A stretch of 29,685 bases of DNA from DATLFI01 sp035524895 (GTDB lineage Bacteria; Acidobacteriota; Thermoanaerobaculia; Multivoradales; Multivoraceae): contig DATLFI010000075.1 of assembly GCA_035524895.1 (NCBI GenBank), positions 1-29,685 of the forward strand, read 5' to 3'. Shown here in pieces: positions 22,771 to 29,685 of the stretch; the stretch's first letter is position 1, and each line of letters opens with the position of its first letter. The notes under the pieces were generated by a model. It was not told the DNA's origin and did not search any database. It worked only from the letters and a program-made list of their open reading frames with translations. The position numbers and the translations under genes were made by a program.

Positions 22771-24093
22771 TCAGCGAACCAGGAACATCGCGATCTCTGG
22801 GAACGCGATCACGAGCACCAGCGCCACGATCTGTATCGCCACGAACGGCACCACGCCGCGGTACATCTGCAGCGTGGAGATCTCGGGCGGACAGACCCCG
22901 CGCAGGTAGAAGATCGCAAAGCCGAACGGCGGCGTGAGGAACGAAGTCTGGAGGTTCATCGCGATCATCACTCCGAACCACACCGGGTCGATGCCGAGCG
23001 CGAGGGCCGCGGGCACCAACAGCGGCACGATGATGAAGGCGATCTCGAAGAAGTCGATGAAGAAACCGAGCACGAAGATCGCCAGGTTGGCCACGATCAG
23101 CAGACCGATCTTGCCACCGGGCAGGTTGGTCAGCAGGTCCTCGATCCAGACGTCGCCGTAGAGCCCGCGAAACACCAGAGCGAAGGCCGTCGACCCGATC
23201 AGTAGGAACACCACCATCGAGGTCAGGCGCGCTGTTTCGGCCATGGTCTCGCGCAGCGCCTGCATGCTCAGGCGTCGATGGAGCGCCGCGAGCGCGATCG
23301 CACCCAGCGCGCCCAGCGCGCCCGCCTCGGTGGGTGTCGCCACTCCCGCGAAGATGCTGCCAAGCACCACCAGGACGAGCGCGAGCGGCGGCACCATCGC
23401 CACGGCGAGCCGCCGCGCCAGCACGCGGCCGCTCAGAGCTCGTTCGGCAGCCGGGAGTGCCGGGGCAGCGGCTGGTCGGACCATCGCCACGACCCCGATG
23501 AAGCACGCATAGAGCCCCGCGAGCGCCAGCCCCGGCACCAGCGATCCGAGGAAGAGGTCGCCCACGGAAACCCCGAGCTGGTCGGCCAGCACCACCAGGA
23601 CGATGCTCGGTGGAATGATCTGTCCGAGGGTGCCCGCGGCGGTGATGACACCGGTGGCCAGCTCGGGCGAGTAGCGGTACCGCATCATCACCGGCAGGGA
23701 GATCAGACCCATCGCCACCACCGATGCCCCGACTACGCCCGTCGCGGCCGCGAGCAGCGTGCCGACGAAGACCACGGCCAGGGCGAGACCGCCTCGCACC
23801 CTTCCGAACAGCAGCCCGATGGTGTGAAGCAGGTCCTCGGCCAGCTTGGACTTCTCGAGCAGCGTGCCCATGAAGATGAAGTAGGGAACCGCGAGCAGCA
23901 CGTAGTTCGACATAACACCGAAGACCCGCTCCGGAAACGCGTAGAGCAGGTTCCAGTCGAAGTACCCGAGCTCGACACCGAGCACCGCGAAGAAGAGCGC
24001 CGCTCCCCCGAGCGAGAAAGCGACCGGATATCCGAGGAAGATGAACAACATCACCACCACGAACATCAGGGGCGCGAGCCAGTCGCCGCTCAT
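22771..24093 (-). CDS. dctM: TRAP transporter large permease
   Basis: A 440-aa inner-membrane protein with about a dozen hydrophobic helices (the M subunit of tripartite ATP-independent transporters). It moves the substrate handed over by the DctP receptor using an ion gradient. Family landmarks include GGLALAVVFVGTLLAAATGVVGAS, LGQIIPPSIVLVVLADQ and ATPTEAGALGA. The start ATG (24093) overlaps the dctQ stop as ATGA. It ends shortly before the convergent dctP. Confidence 0.96.
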   Translation of the reverse strand: MSGDWLAPLMFVVVMLFIFLGYPVAFSLGGAALFFAVLGVELGYFDWNLLYAFPERVFGVMSNYVLLAVPYFIFMGTLLEKSKLAEDLLHTIGLLFGRVRGGLALAVVFVGTLLAAATGVVGASVVAMGLISLPVMMRYRYSPELATGVITAAGTLGQIIPPSIVLVVLADQLGVSVGDLFLGSLVPGLALAGLYACFIGVVAMVRPAAAPALPAAERALSGRVLARRLAVAMVPPLALVLVVLGSIFAGVATPTEAGALGALGAIALAALHRRLSMQALRETMAETARLTSMVVFLLIGSTAFALVFRGLYGDVWIEDLLTNLPGGKIGLLIVANLAIFVLGFFIDFFEIAFIIVPLLVPAALALGIDPVWFGVMIAMNLQTSFLTPPFGFAIFYLRGVCPPEISTLQMYRGVVPFVAIQIVALVLVIAFPEIAMFLVR

Positions 24094-24662
24094 CGCGCCT
24101 CCTCCTTCGGTGCGGTGGCGCCGCCTGGAGCTTCCGGCTCGGGTGCTCGTAGCCGACCTGCCGCCTTGATCGCCTCGGAGACCCCCTGCAGCAACAGCAG
24201 CGCAAAGGCCAGCAGGATCACCGCCTTGATCGGATAGCGCGCCAACCCGCCCGGATCGGGCGAGCCTTCGCGAATCGCCCACGAGTTGCGGACCGCAGGC
24301 CAAGACACCCAGAGGCCGAACACGGTGAAGGGAATCAGGAAGAGCAACGACCCGAGGAGATCGATCCAGGAGCGAGCCCGCGTCGAGAGTCTCCCGTAGA
24401 GCACGTCGACACGCACGTGGGCGCCGCACTCGAGAACGTGCGCCGCCCCCAGCAGGAAAACCAGACTGAACAGGTACCACTGGAGCTCGAGCCAGGTGTT
24501 CGAGCTGAGATTCACCCCAACCCAACGGCCGAGGTAGCGCGCCACCGCATTGAAGGAACCGACCAGGACCATGACCAGGGTGAGCCAGGCCACCAGAGAG
24601 CCGAGGCGTCGGTTGAAGGCGTCGATGCCTCGGCTGGCGCTCGCCAGTCGACCGCGATTCAC
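24090..24662 (-). CDS. dctQ: TRAP transporter small permease
   Basis: A 190-aa protein with four hydrophobic helices (about residues 26-42, 66-84, 103-121 and 146-165), matching the small Q subunit of TRAP transporters; the WLELQWYLFSLVFLLGAAHVL segment is typical. The start is GTG 24662, overlapping the stop of hyuB as GTGA; upstream in-frame residues are arginine-rich and not family-like. The C-terminal tail is Pro/Glu-rich. Coupling to hyuB upstream and dctM downstream puts the three on one transcript. Confidence 0.93.
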   Translation of the reverse strand: MNRGRLASASRGIDAFNRRLGSLVAWLTLVMVLVGSFNAVARYLGRWVGVNLSSNTWLELQWYLFSLVFLLGAAHVLECGAHVRVDVLYGRLSTRARSWIDLLGSLLFLIPFTVFGLWVSWPAVRNSWAIREGSPDPGGLARYPIKAVILLAFALLLLQGVSEAIKAAGRLRAPEPEAPGGATAPKEEAR

Positions 24663-26260
24663 GACCCGGGCCTCCCCCAACCACCGCCGCCTGGGGTCTC
24701 CAAGATCAGGCGGTCTCCAGGTTCCAGATCGGCGACGCAAGCCCCTTCGAGCTCCTCCACTCCTCCGCCCTCGCGCACCAGCCGCTGCGCGCCTCTCGCG
24801 CCAGGCTCTCCGCCAGCCGCGCCGCACGGCGCAACCTTGCGGTGCTGGCCGAGCAACGAGAGCTGCAAGGGCGCCAGCGCCTCGAGCTCACGGATGACAC
24901 CGTCACCCCCTCGGTGCCGCCCCGCCCCTCCCGAGCCCCGCCGCACCTCGAAGCGACGGAGCCGTACCGGGTAGCGCTGCTCCAGCAGCTCGGGATCGGT
25001 GATGCGTGTGTTGGTCATGTGCGTGTGCACCGCGTCGGCACCCGGTGCCCGTGGCGTGGCACCGGCGCCGCCGCATACGGTCTCGTAGTATCCGAACCGC
25101 TCGTTGCCGAAGATCACGTTGTTCATGGTGCCCTGGCTGCAGGCGGCAAGGCCCAGTGCCGAAAGGAGGGTGTCGACCAGTCGCTGGCTCGTCTCGACGT
25201 TCCCGCCGACCAGCGCGGGCGCGAGGGCGGGATCGTCGGGGAACACCGGCGAGAGCATGCTGCCGGCAGGGATGCGGAGGTCCACAGGGTCGAGCAGCCC
25301 TTCGTTGAGCGGCAGCGGATCGGGCGAAGGGTCGACCGCGCCGACCAGTAGCCGCAGGACGTAGAGCGTGGCGCTCGTCACCACCGCAGCGGTGGCGTTC
25401 AGGTTGCCGGGATGCACGGGCGCCGATCCGGCCAGGTCGATGGTCGCGCGCCCGCTGGAGATCACGATCCGCGCCTGGATGGGGGATCCGTCGTCGAGCT
25501 CCTGGCGTGCCGAGCACTCGCGATCACCGAAGCGCACCAACGCCGCGCCCATCCGCTCCGCCGCCCGTTTTCGCAGGCCGGCCATGTGACGACGCACCGC
25601 CGCCACACCATGCTCGTCGCAGAGCGCCCGCACCCGTTCCACCCCCCGCAGGTTCGCTGCGAGCGCGGCTCGCAGGTCCGCCAGGTTCTCCTCGGGGCTC
25701 CGCGACGGGTAGGGCGGCGCCACGAGCAGCGCGGCGAGCTCCTCCCAGCGTTCCTCGCCGCGGCGAAGCAAGTGGCGGGGCGCGATCACGACACCCTCTT
25801 CGACCAGGCGCCGCGCGTGCGGCGGCACCGAGCCCGGCCGCGTACCGCCGATCTCGGCGTGATGCGCCCGGTTGGCGACAAAGGCGACCAACTCGGCGCC
25901 GGCATAGACGGGCGAGATCAGCGTCACGTCGGGCAGGTGGGACCCGCCATACGCCGGATGGTTGGTGACGACGGCGTCACCCTCCTCCAGCGCCACGACT
26001 TCTCGGACGGAGCGGACGCAAAGCCCGAGCGCGCCCAGGTGAACAGGAATGTGCGGCGCGTTGACCACCAGTCGCCCCTCGGCGTCGAGCAGGGCGCACG
26101 AGTAGTCGAGACGCTCCTTGATGTTGGTCGAGAGCGCCATACGGCGGAGCATCTCGCCCATCTCGCGGGCCAGCGAGACGAACCGATGCTCGAAGAGCTC
26201 GCGCTCCACCGCCTCGAGCTGGCGTGGACGCGACCCTCCTTGTGTCGGCTTCTGAGGCAT
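24659..26260 (-). CDS. hyuB: Hydantoinase B/oxoprolinase-family subunit
   Basis: A 533-aa subunit of the family that includes 5-oxoprolinase, N-methylhydantoinase and the carboxylases of acetone and acetophenone. Landmarks include the opening FVSLAREMGEMLRRMALSTNIKERLDYSCALLD, NAPHIPVHLG, NHPAYGGSHLPDV, FVANRAHHAEIGG, GGNVETSQR and the GGGGWG end. The start is ATG 26260, just before the recognisable domain; an upstream open stretch is not family-like. It is the first of a coupled set hyuB-dctQ-dctM. Its partner subunit A is the minus-strand gene at the right edge, across an opposite-strand ligase. The substrate cannot be named from the sequence. Confidence 0.93.
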   Translation of the reverse strand: MPQKPTQGGSRPRQLEAVERELFEHRFVSLAREMGEMLRRMALSTNIKERLDYSCALLDAEGRLVVNAPHIPVHLGALGLCVRSVREVVALEEGDAVVTNHPAYGGSHLPDVTLISPVYAGAELVAFVANRAHHAEIGGTRPGSVPPHARRLVEEGVVIAPRHLLRRGEERWEELAALLVAPPYPSRSPEENLADLRAALAANLRGVERVRALCDEHGVAAVRRHMAGLRKRAAERMGAALVRFGDRECSARQELDDGSPIQARIVISSGRATIDLAGSAPVHPGNLNATAAVVTSATLYVLRLLVGAVDPSPDPLPLNEGLLDPVDLRIPAGSMLSPVFPDDPALAPALVGGNVETSQRLVDTLLSALGLAACSQGTMNNVIFGNERFGYYETVCGGAGATPRAPGADAVHTHMTNTRITDPELLEQRYPVRLRRFEVRRGSGGAGRHRGGDGVIRELEALAPLQLSLLGQHRKVAPCGAAGGEPGARGAQRLVREGGGVEELEGACVADLEPGDRLILETPGGGGWGRPGS

Positions 26261-26482
26261 CGGCGAGGCCGCTGATTGCTTCCTGGGTGAAGGCTTTCCG
26301 AGGTTGGGCGTCCCGAATCCGGGGCGCCAGTGTAGTAGAGTCCAAGGGCCCGATTGGCCGTATTCGCGAACGAGGCGCGCCACACGACGGGGCCACAGCG
26401 TGCTTGCCACGACTCGCGCGGCGCCGTTGCCGCAACGCTCGTGGCCCAAGGTCTTGACGCTTTCACATCAGGGGAGACGTCG

Positions 26483-28126
26483 ATGAAGAGCACCATGCAG
26501 GATTTTCCTCTGACGTTGACCATGGTCCTCGAGCATGGCCGCAAGATCTTCGGCGACAGCGAGGTCGTCACCTGCATCGAGGGGGGCTCCCGACGAGCCA
26601 CCTTCGAGCAGGTGGCGGCGCGCGCGGCACAGCTCGCTCACGGTCTGTCGGAGCTCGGTGTAGAGCCGAGCGACCGGGTCGGGACGTTCCTGTGGAACAA
26701 CCAGGAGCACTTGGAGGCCTACCTGGCGGTGCCCTGCATGGGCGCGGTCCTTCACACCCTCAACATCCGCCTGTTCCCGGAGCAGCTCGCCTACGTCGTC
26801 AACCACGCCGACGACCAGGTCGTCATCGTCGACGGCACGCTGGTGCCGCTGCTCGCCCGAGTTCTGCCGGAGCTTCGACGGATACGGCACTTCGTGGTGA
26901 CCGGCGATGGCGACGCGTCGGTGCTCGCGGGGAGCGGAGCGACGGTGCACCGCTACGAGGAGCTGCTAGCGGGCCGCTCGACGGACTACCCGTGGCCGGA
27001 CCTCGACGAGAGCTCCGCGGCGGCGATGTGCTACACGAGCGGCACCACCGGCAACCCCAAGGGAGTGGTCTACTCCCATCGCTCCTCGGTGCTCCACTCG
27101 ATGGGCATCACCTCCGGCGCCACGCTCGGGCTCAGCGAGAGCGATCGGGTGCTCGCGATCGTCCCGATGTTCCACGCCAACGCCTGGGGCCTGCCCTATG
27201 CCGGCTGGTGGGTGGGCGCAGACTTCGTCCTGCCCGATCGCTTCCTGCAGGCCGAGCCACTGTGCCGCATCATCGAGCGCGAGCGCCCGACTGTGAGCGG
27301 CGCGGTGCCGACGATCTGGAACGAGGTCCTGCGCTTCGCCGAAACGCAGCCCGTGGACTTCTCGTCGTTCCGCCTCGTCATCTGTGGCGGTTCGGCTGTA
27401 CCTCGGTCGCTGATGGAGGCGTTCGAGACGCGGTACGGAGTCAAGATCCTCCAGGGCTGGGGCATGACGGAGACCAGCCCCCTCGGGGCCGTAGCCAAGG
27501 CGCCGCGAGGGACTCCGCCCGAAGAGGATCTCGAGTGGCGGGTCAAGACTGGTCGCGTGATCCCGGGCATCCAGCTTCGAATCGTCGACGATGCCGGGCT
27601 GGTGTTGCCGTGGGACGGCAACTCGGTTGGCGAGATCGAGGTTCGAGGACCTTGGGTGACCGCCTCCTACTACCTCGAGGACGATCCCCAGAAGTTCCAC
27701 GACGGTTGGCTGCGCACCGGCGACGTCGGCAAGGTCGATGGCCGCGGCTTCGTGCAGATCACCGACCGCGCCAAGGACGTGATCAAGTCCGGCGGCGAGT
27801 GGATCTCCTCGGTGGACCTCGAGAACGAGTTGATGGCCCATCCCGACGTGATCGAGGCCGCGGTGGTCGGAGTTCCCGACGAGCGCTGGGACGAGCGCCC
27901 GCTCGCGTGCGTGGTCCTGCGCGAGGGCGCCCAGGCCTCGGCGGAGGACCTCAAGGCGTTCCTCGAGACAAGGGTCGCCCGGTGGTGGCTGCCGGAGCGC
28001 TGGACCTTCATCGAGCAGGTGCCGAAGACCAGCGTCGGCAAGTTCGACAAGAAGGTCTTGCGCGCCCGTTTCGCTCAGGGCGAGCTGACCGTCGCCGAGG
28101 TCGGTCGCGAGGTCTCGGTCACCTGA
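26483..28126 (+). CDS. AMP-forming acyl-CoA ligase (AlkK-like)
   Basis: A 547-aa member of the ANL adenylating family that links a carboxylic acid to CoA through an acyl-AMP. The P-loop reads YTSGTTGNPKG (184-194), the GWGMTETSP motif is near 325, GWLRTGD follows, and the C-terminal catalytic Lys520 lies in VGKFDKK. The opening (MQDFPLTLTMVLEHGRKIFG) is like the medium-chain AlkK group. The start is ATG 26483 with GGGGAG 6 nt before. It is on the opposite strand to hyuB and hyuA, and its last 8 bp overlap the hyuA end. No signal peptide, so it is cytoplasmic. Substrate chain length or aromaticity cannot be read off. Confidence 0.94.
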   Translation: MKSTMQDFPLTLTMVLEHGRKIFGDSEVVTCIEGGSRRATFEQVAARAAQLAHGLSELGVEPSDRVGTFLWNNQEHLEAYLAVPCMGAVLHTLNIRLFPEQLAYVVNHADDQVVIVDGTLVPLLARVLPELRRIRHFVVTGDGDASVLAGSGATVHRYEELLAGRSTDYPWPDLDESSAAAMCYTSGTTGNPKGVVYSHRSSVLHSMGITSGATLGLSESDRVLAIVPMFHANAWGLPYAGWWVGADFVLPDRFLQAEPLCRIIERERPTVSGAVPTIWNEVLRFAETQPVDFSSFRLVICGGSAVPRSLMEAFETRYGVKILQGWGMTETSPLGAVAKAPRGTPPEEDLEWRVKTGRVIPGIQLRIVDDAGLVLPWDGNSVGEIEVRGPWVTASYYLEDDPQKFHDGWLRTGDVGKVDGRGFVQITDRAKDVIKSGGEWISSVDLENELMAHPDVIEAAVVGVPDERWDERPLACVVLREGAQASAEDLKAFLETRVARWWLPERWTFIEQVPKTSVGKFDKKVLRARFAQGELTVAEVGREVSVT

Positions 28127-29685
28127 TCGGCGCTTCGTCGTCGCGCGACAGCAGCAGGCTGCCGCCGCGGTGGCACCGCAGGGTCCAGCCCGGCTCGACC
28201 ACCGTGCAGGAGCTCTGCTCCACTACGAGCGCAGGACCGCTCACGGCGCTGGTCGAGCAGATCGAGCCGCGTTCGTAGATCGGCACTGCCCGTCGACGGC
28301 CGTCGAACCAGGCGAATGCGATCCGCGGACGACCGCCGATGGCAGCCCGGTGCTCGCCTGCCAACTCGGTCGGCGCTGCCTCGTCGGACGCCGCGACCAC
28401 CCGCAGCGACTCCAGCTCGACCCTGCGCGCGGGCGCCGTGCCAAAGGTGGCGCGGTACTGCTGGCGAAAGCGCTCGGCCAGCGACTCGGCGTCCTCCATC
28501 GGTCCGCAATCTACGTCGAGCGTCGACTCCTGGCCAGCGAACCGGAGGCGAGCGATGCGCCGGCGTACCTCGACCGATCCGGAGGTCGCATCGCGTCGCA
28601 CCAGCTCCAACGCCTCCGACGAGGTCGACTCGATGAGCGCGCGCAGCCGCCCTTCGGACTCCAGGTCCGCCAGCGGCTCGAGCACCTGCCTGTGGGCGAA
28701 CCTCTCCACCGCGGCGCGGCCTAGGCCCGCTGCGCTCAACAGGCTCACGTCCGACGGCACGACGACGGTCGAGATCGCGAGCTCGGCGGCGATGGCACAG
28801 GCGTGCTGCGCCCCGGCACCGCCGAAAGCCAGGAGCGCATGGTCGGCGGGGTCGTAGCCTCGCTGCACCGAGACTCGTCGGATCGCCTCCGCCATCCGCT
28901 CGTTCGCGATCCGCAGAAAGCCGTCGAGCATGTGGGGGATCTGGTCCTGGTCGACGCCTGCGGCGCGCGCCACCGCCAGTGCCGCGGCCTCCGATGCGGA
29001 GGGCGCCAAGGGCACCTCGAATCGCTCGGTGTCGAGTCGGCCCAACAGCAGGTTGACGTCGGTCACGGTCAGCGGGCCCCCGGCGCCGTAGCAGGCCGGC
29101 CCCGGGTCGGCACCGGCGCTGTGCGGGCCGACCTTGAGCTGGGCGCCTACAGCCCAGCACACGGAGCCTCCGCCGGCGGCCACGGTCTCGATGTGAAGGG
29201 CGGGAGCGACGATCTGGGCGTCGCCGACTCGCTGTTCGAAGACATACTCGAGCTCACCCGCGAAGCGCGCCACGTCGGTACTGGTGCCGCCCATGTCGAA
29301 GCTCAGGATCGCCGGGCAGCCCGCCTCCCTCGCGGCTGCCGCGGCACCGACAACGCCGCCGGCCGGCCCAGAGAGCAGGCAGTCCTTGGCGTGGCAATCA
29401 GTATCCGCCACCAGACCGCCAGCGCTGGTCATCACCAGCACCCGCCGGCTCCGCTCCGGCGCCCCCGGCGCATCCTCGAGCGCGCGCCGGATCGAGCTCA
29501 GGTAGTTCCCCACGATCGGGCCTAGATAGGCGTCGACGATGGCAGTTTGGGCTCGGGGGAGGATCCGGATCACTGGCGCCATCGCCGCCGACCACGAGAC
29601 GTGCTCGAACCCAGCCGCCACCAGCTCGCGCGTGATCGACTCCTCGTGGCTCGGCTGTCGGTAGGAGTGCAGCAGCGCCACGGCG
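28119..29685 (-). CDS. hyuA: Hydantoinase A/oxoprolinase-family subunit (5' end outside window)
   Basis: The C-terminal roughly 520 residues of the ATP-binding A subunit; the usual 650-700 aa means the N-terminal quarter lies beyond 29685. The first residues seen (VALLHSYRQPSHE) are a normal internal strand of the family, so the GTG at 29681 is not the real start. Conserved blocks visible are LSGPAGGVVGA, ILSFDMGGTSTDV, VAAGGGSV, GADPGPACYG, and FGGAGAQHACAIAAEL near the end. This subunit binds ATP and energises ring opening or carboxylation with subunit B. The stop overlaps the acyl-CoA ligase gene by 8 bp on the other strand. No frameshift is seen. Confidence 0.93.
   Translation of the reverse strand, partial: AVALLHSYRQPSHEESITRELVAAGFEHVSWSAAMAPVIRILPRAQTAIVDAYLGPIVGNYLSSIRRALEDAPGAPERSRRVLVMTSAGGLVADTDCHAKDCLLSGPAGGVVGAAAAAREAGCPAILSFDMGGTSTDVARFAGELEYVFEQRVGDAQIVAPALHIETVAAGGGSVCWAVGAQLKVGPHSAGADPGPACYGAGGPLTVTDVNLLLGRLDTERFEVPLAPSASEAAALAVARAAGVDQDQIPHMLDGFLRIANERMAEAIRRVSVQRGYDPADHALLAFGGAGAQHACAIAAELAISTVVVPSDVSLLSAAGLGRAAVERFAHRQVLEPLADLESEGRLRALIESTSSEALELVRRDATSGSVEVRRRIARLRFAGQESTLDVDCGPMEDAESLAERFRQQYRATFGTAPARRVELESLRVVAASDEAAPTELAGEHRAAIGGRPRIAFAWFDGRRRAVPIYERGSICSTSAVSGPALVVEQSSCTVVEPGWTLRCHRGGSLLLSRDDEAPIR

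Noticed and set aside
22370..24205. Long minus-strand frame of 611 codons over dctM and dctP
   Set aside because: It is the +1 shadow of the real dctM frame; composition is Arg/Gly-rich with no domain.
29679..29685. Start codon of hyuA at GTG 29681
   Set aside because: The residues there match an internal strand of the HyuA family, and about a quarter of the protein is missing, so the gene runs off the window.
1..29685. Insertion sequences, prophage, integrase or toxin-antitoxin genes
   Set aside because: No transposase, integrase, phage structural or toxin motifs in any credible frame, and base composition is even throughout.

Overview
This window is a gene-dense, very GC-rich bacterial chromosome segment. 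It holds 24 protein genes and one tRNA and has no sign of phage, transposon, plasmid or CRISPR. The gene complement suggests a Gram-negative from the former Deltaproteobacteria (Myxococcota, Desulfobacterota or Binatota-like): a LolB-type lipoprotein, the TPR/lolB/prs/rplY/pth neighbourhood, SpoVG, a membrane pyrophosphatase, TRAP transport and an MshEN-domain protein. The lineage is an inference from gene content, not from a marker tree. GTG starts are common (hppA, pth, spoVG, lolB, dtd, tsaB, the M48 peptidase and dctQ, among others).

Left part (1-8.8 kb, all minus strand): a TPR protein and a LolB-like lipoprotein overlap by GTGA. Then come spoVG, tRNA-Gln(TTG), prs, rplY (CTC/L25), pth and the membrane pyrophosphatase hppA. 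This matches a widely conserved proteobacterial cluster, except that ispE, usually between lolB and prs, is missing from its place. A sigma-70-like promoter with a perfect 20-bp palindrome just upstream precedes spoVG. A 12-bp tandem repeat lies between spoVG and the tRNA.

Middle (8.9-19.8 kb): a promoter with a perfect TATAAT drives an MshEN plus GAF-like protein followed by a small HU/IHF protein. Then come dtd (minus), ssb (plus, with two hairpins in its leader), mutS (minus) and a plus-strand series: tsaB-rimI, a DUF465 protein, psd-pssA, an aspartate-semialdehyde-dehydrogenase-like protein that has lost its catalytic residues, and trxB. The psd-pssA-Usg-like genes overlap by ATGA, so phosphatidylethanolamine synthesis and the presumed pseudoenzyme are probably translated together.

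Right part (19.8-29.7 kb, accessory metabolism): an M48 lipoprotein peptidase, then a catabolic-looking locus. It contains a Tat-exported TRAP binding protein of the 2-oxoacid/lactate type (plus), the TRAP permeases dctQ and dctM translationally coupled to hydantoinase/oxoprolinase subunit B (minus), an AlkK-like acyl-CoA ligase (plus), and the C-terminal three quarters of hydantoinase/oxoprolinase subunit A (minus), cut by the window edge. The most plausible novelty is here: a possible uptake, ATP-dependent hydrolase or carboxylase, and CoA-activation pathway whose substrate is unknown. I see no clear-cut new defence or mobile system.
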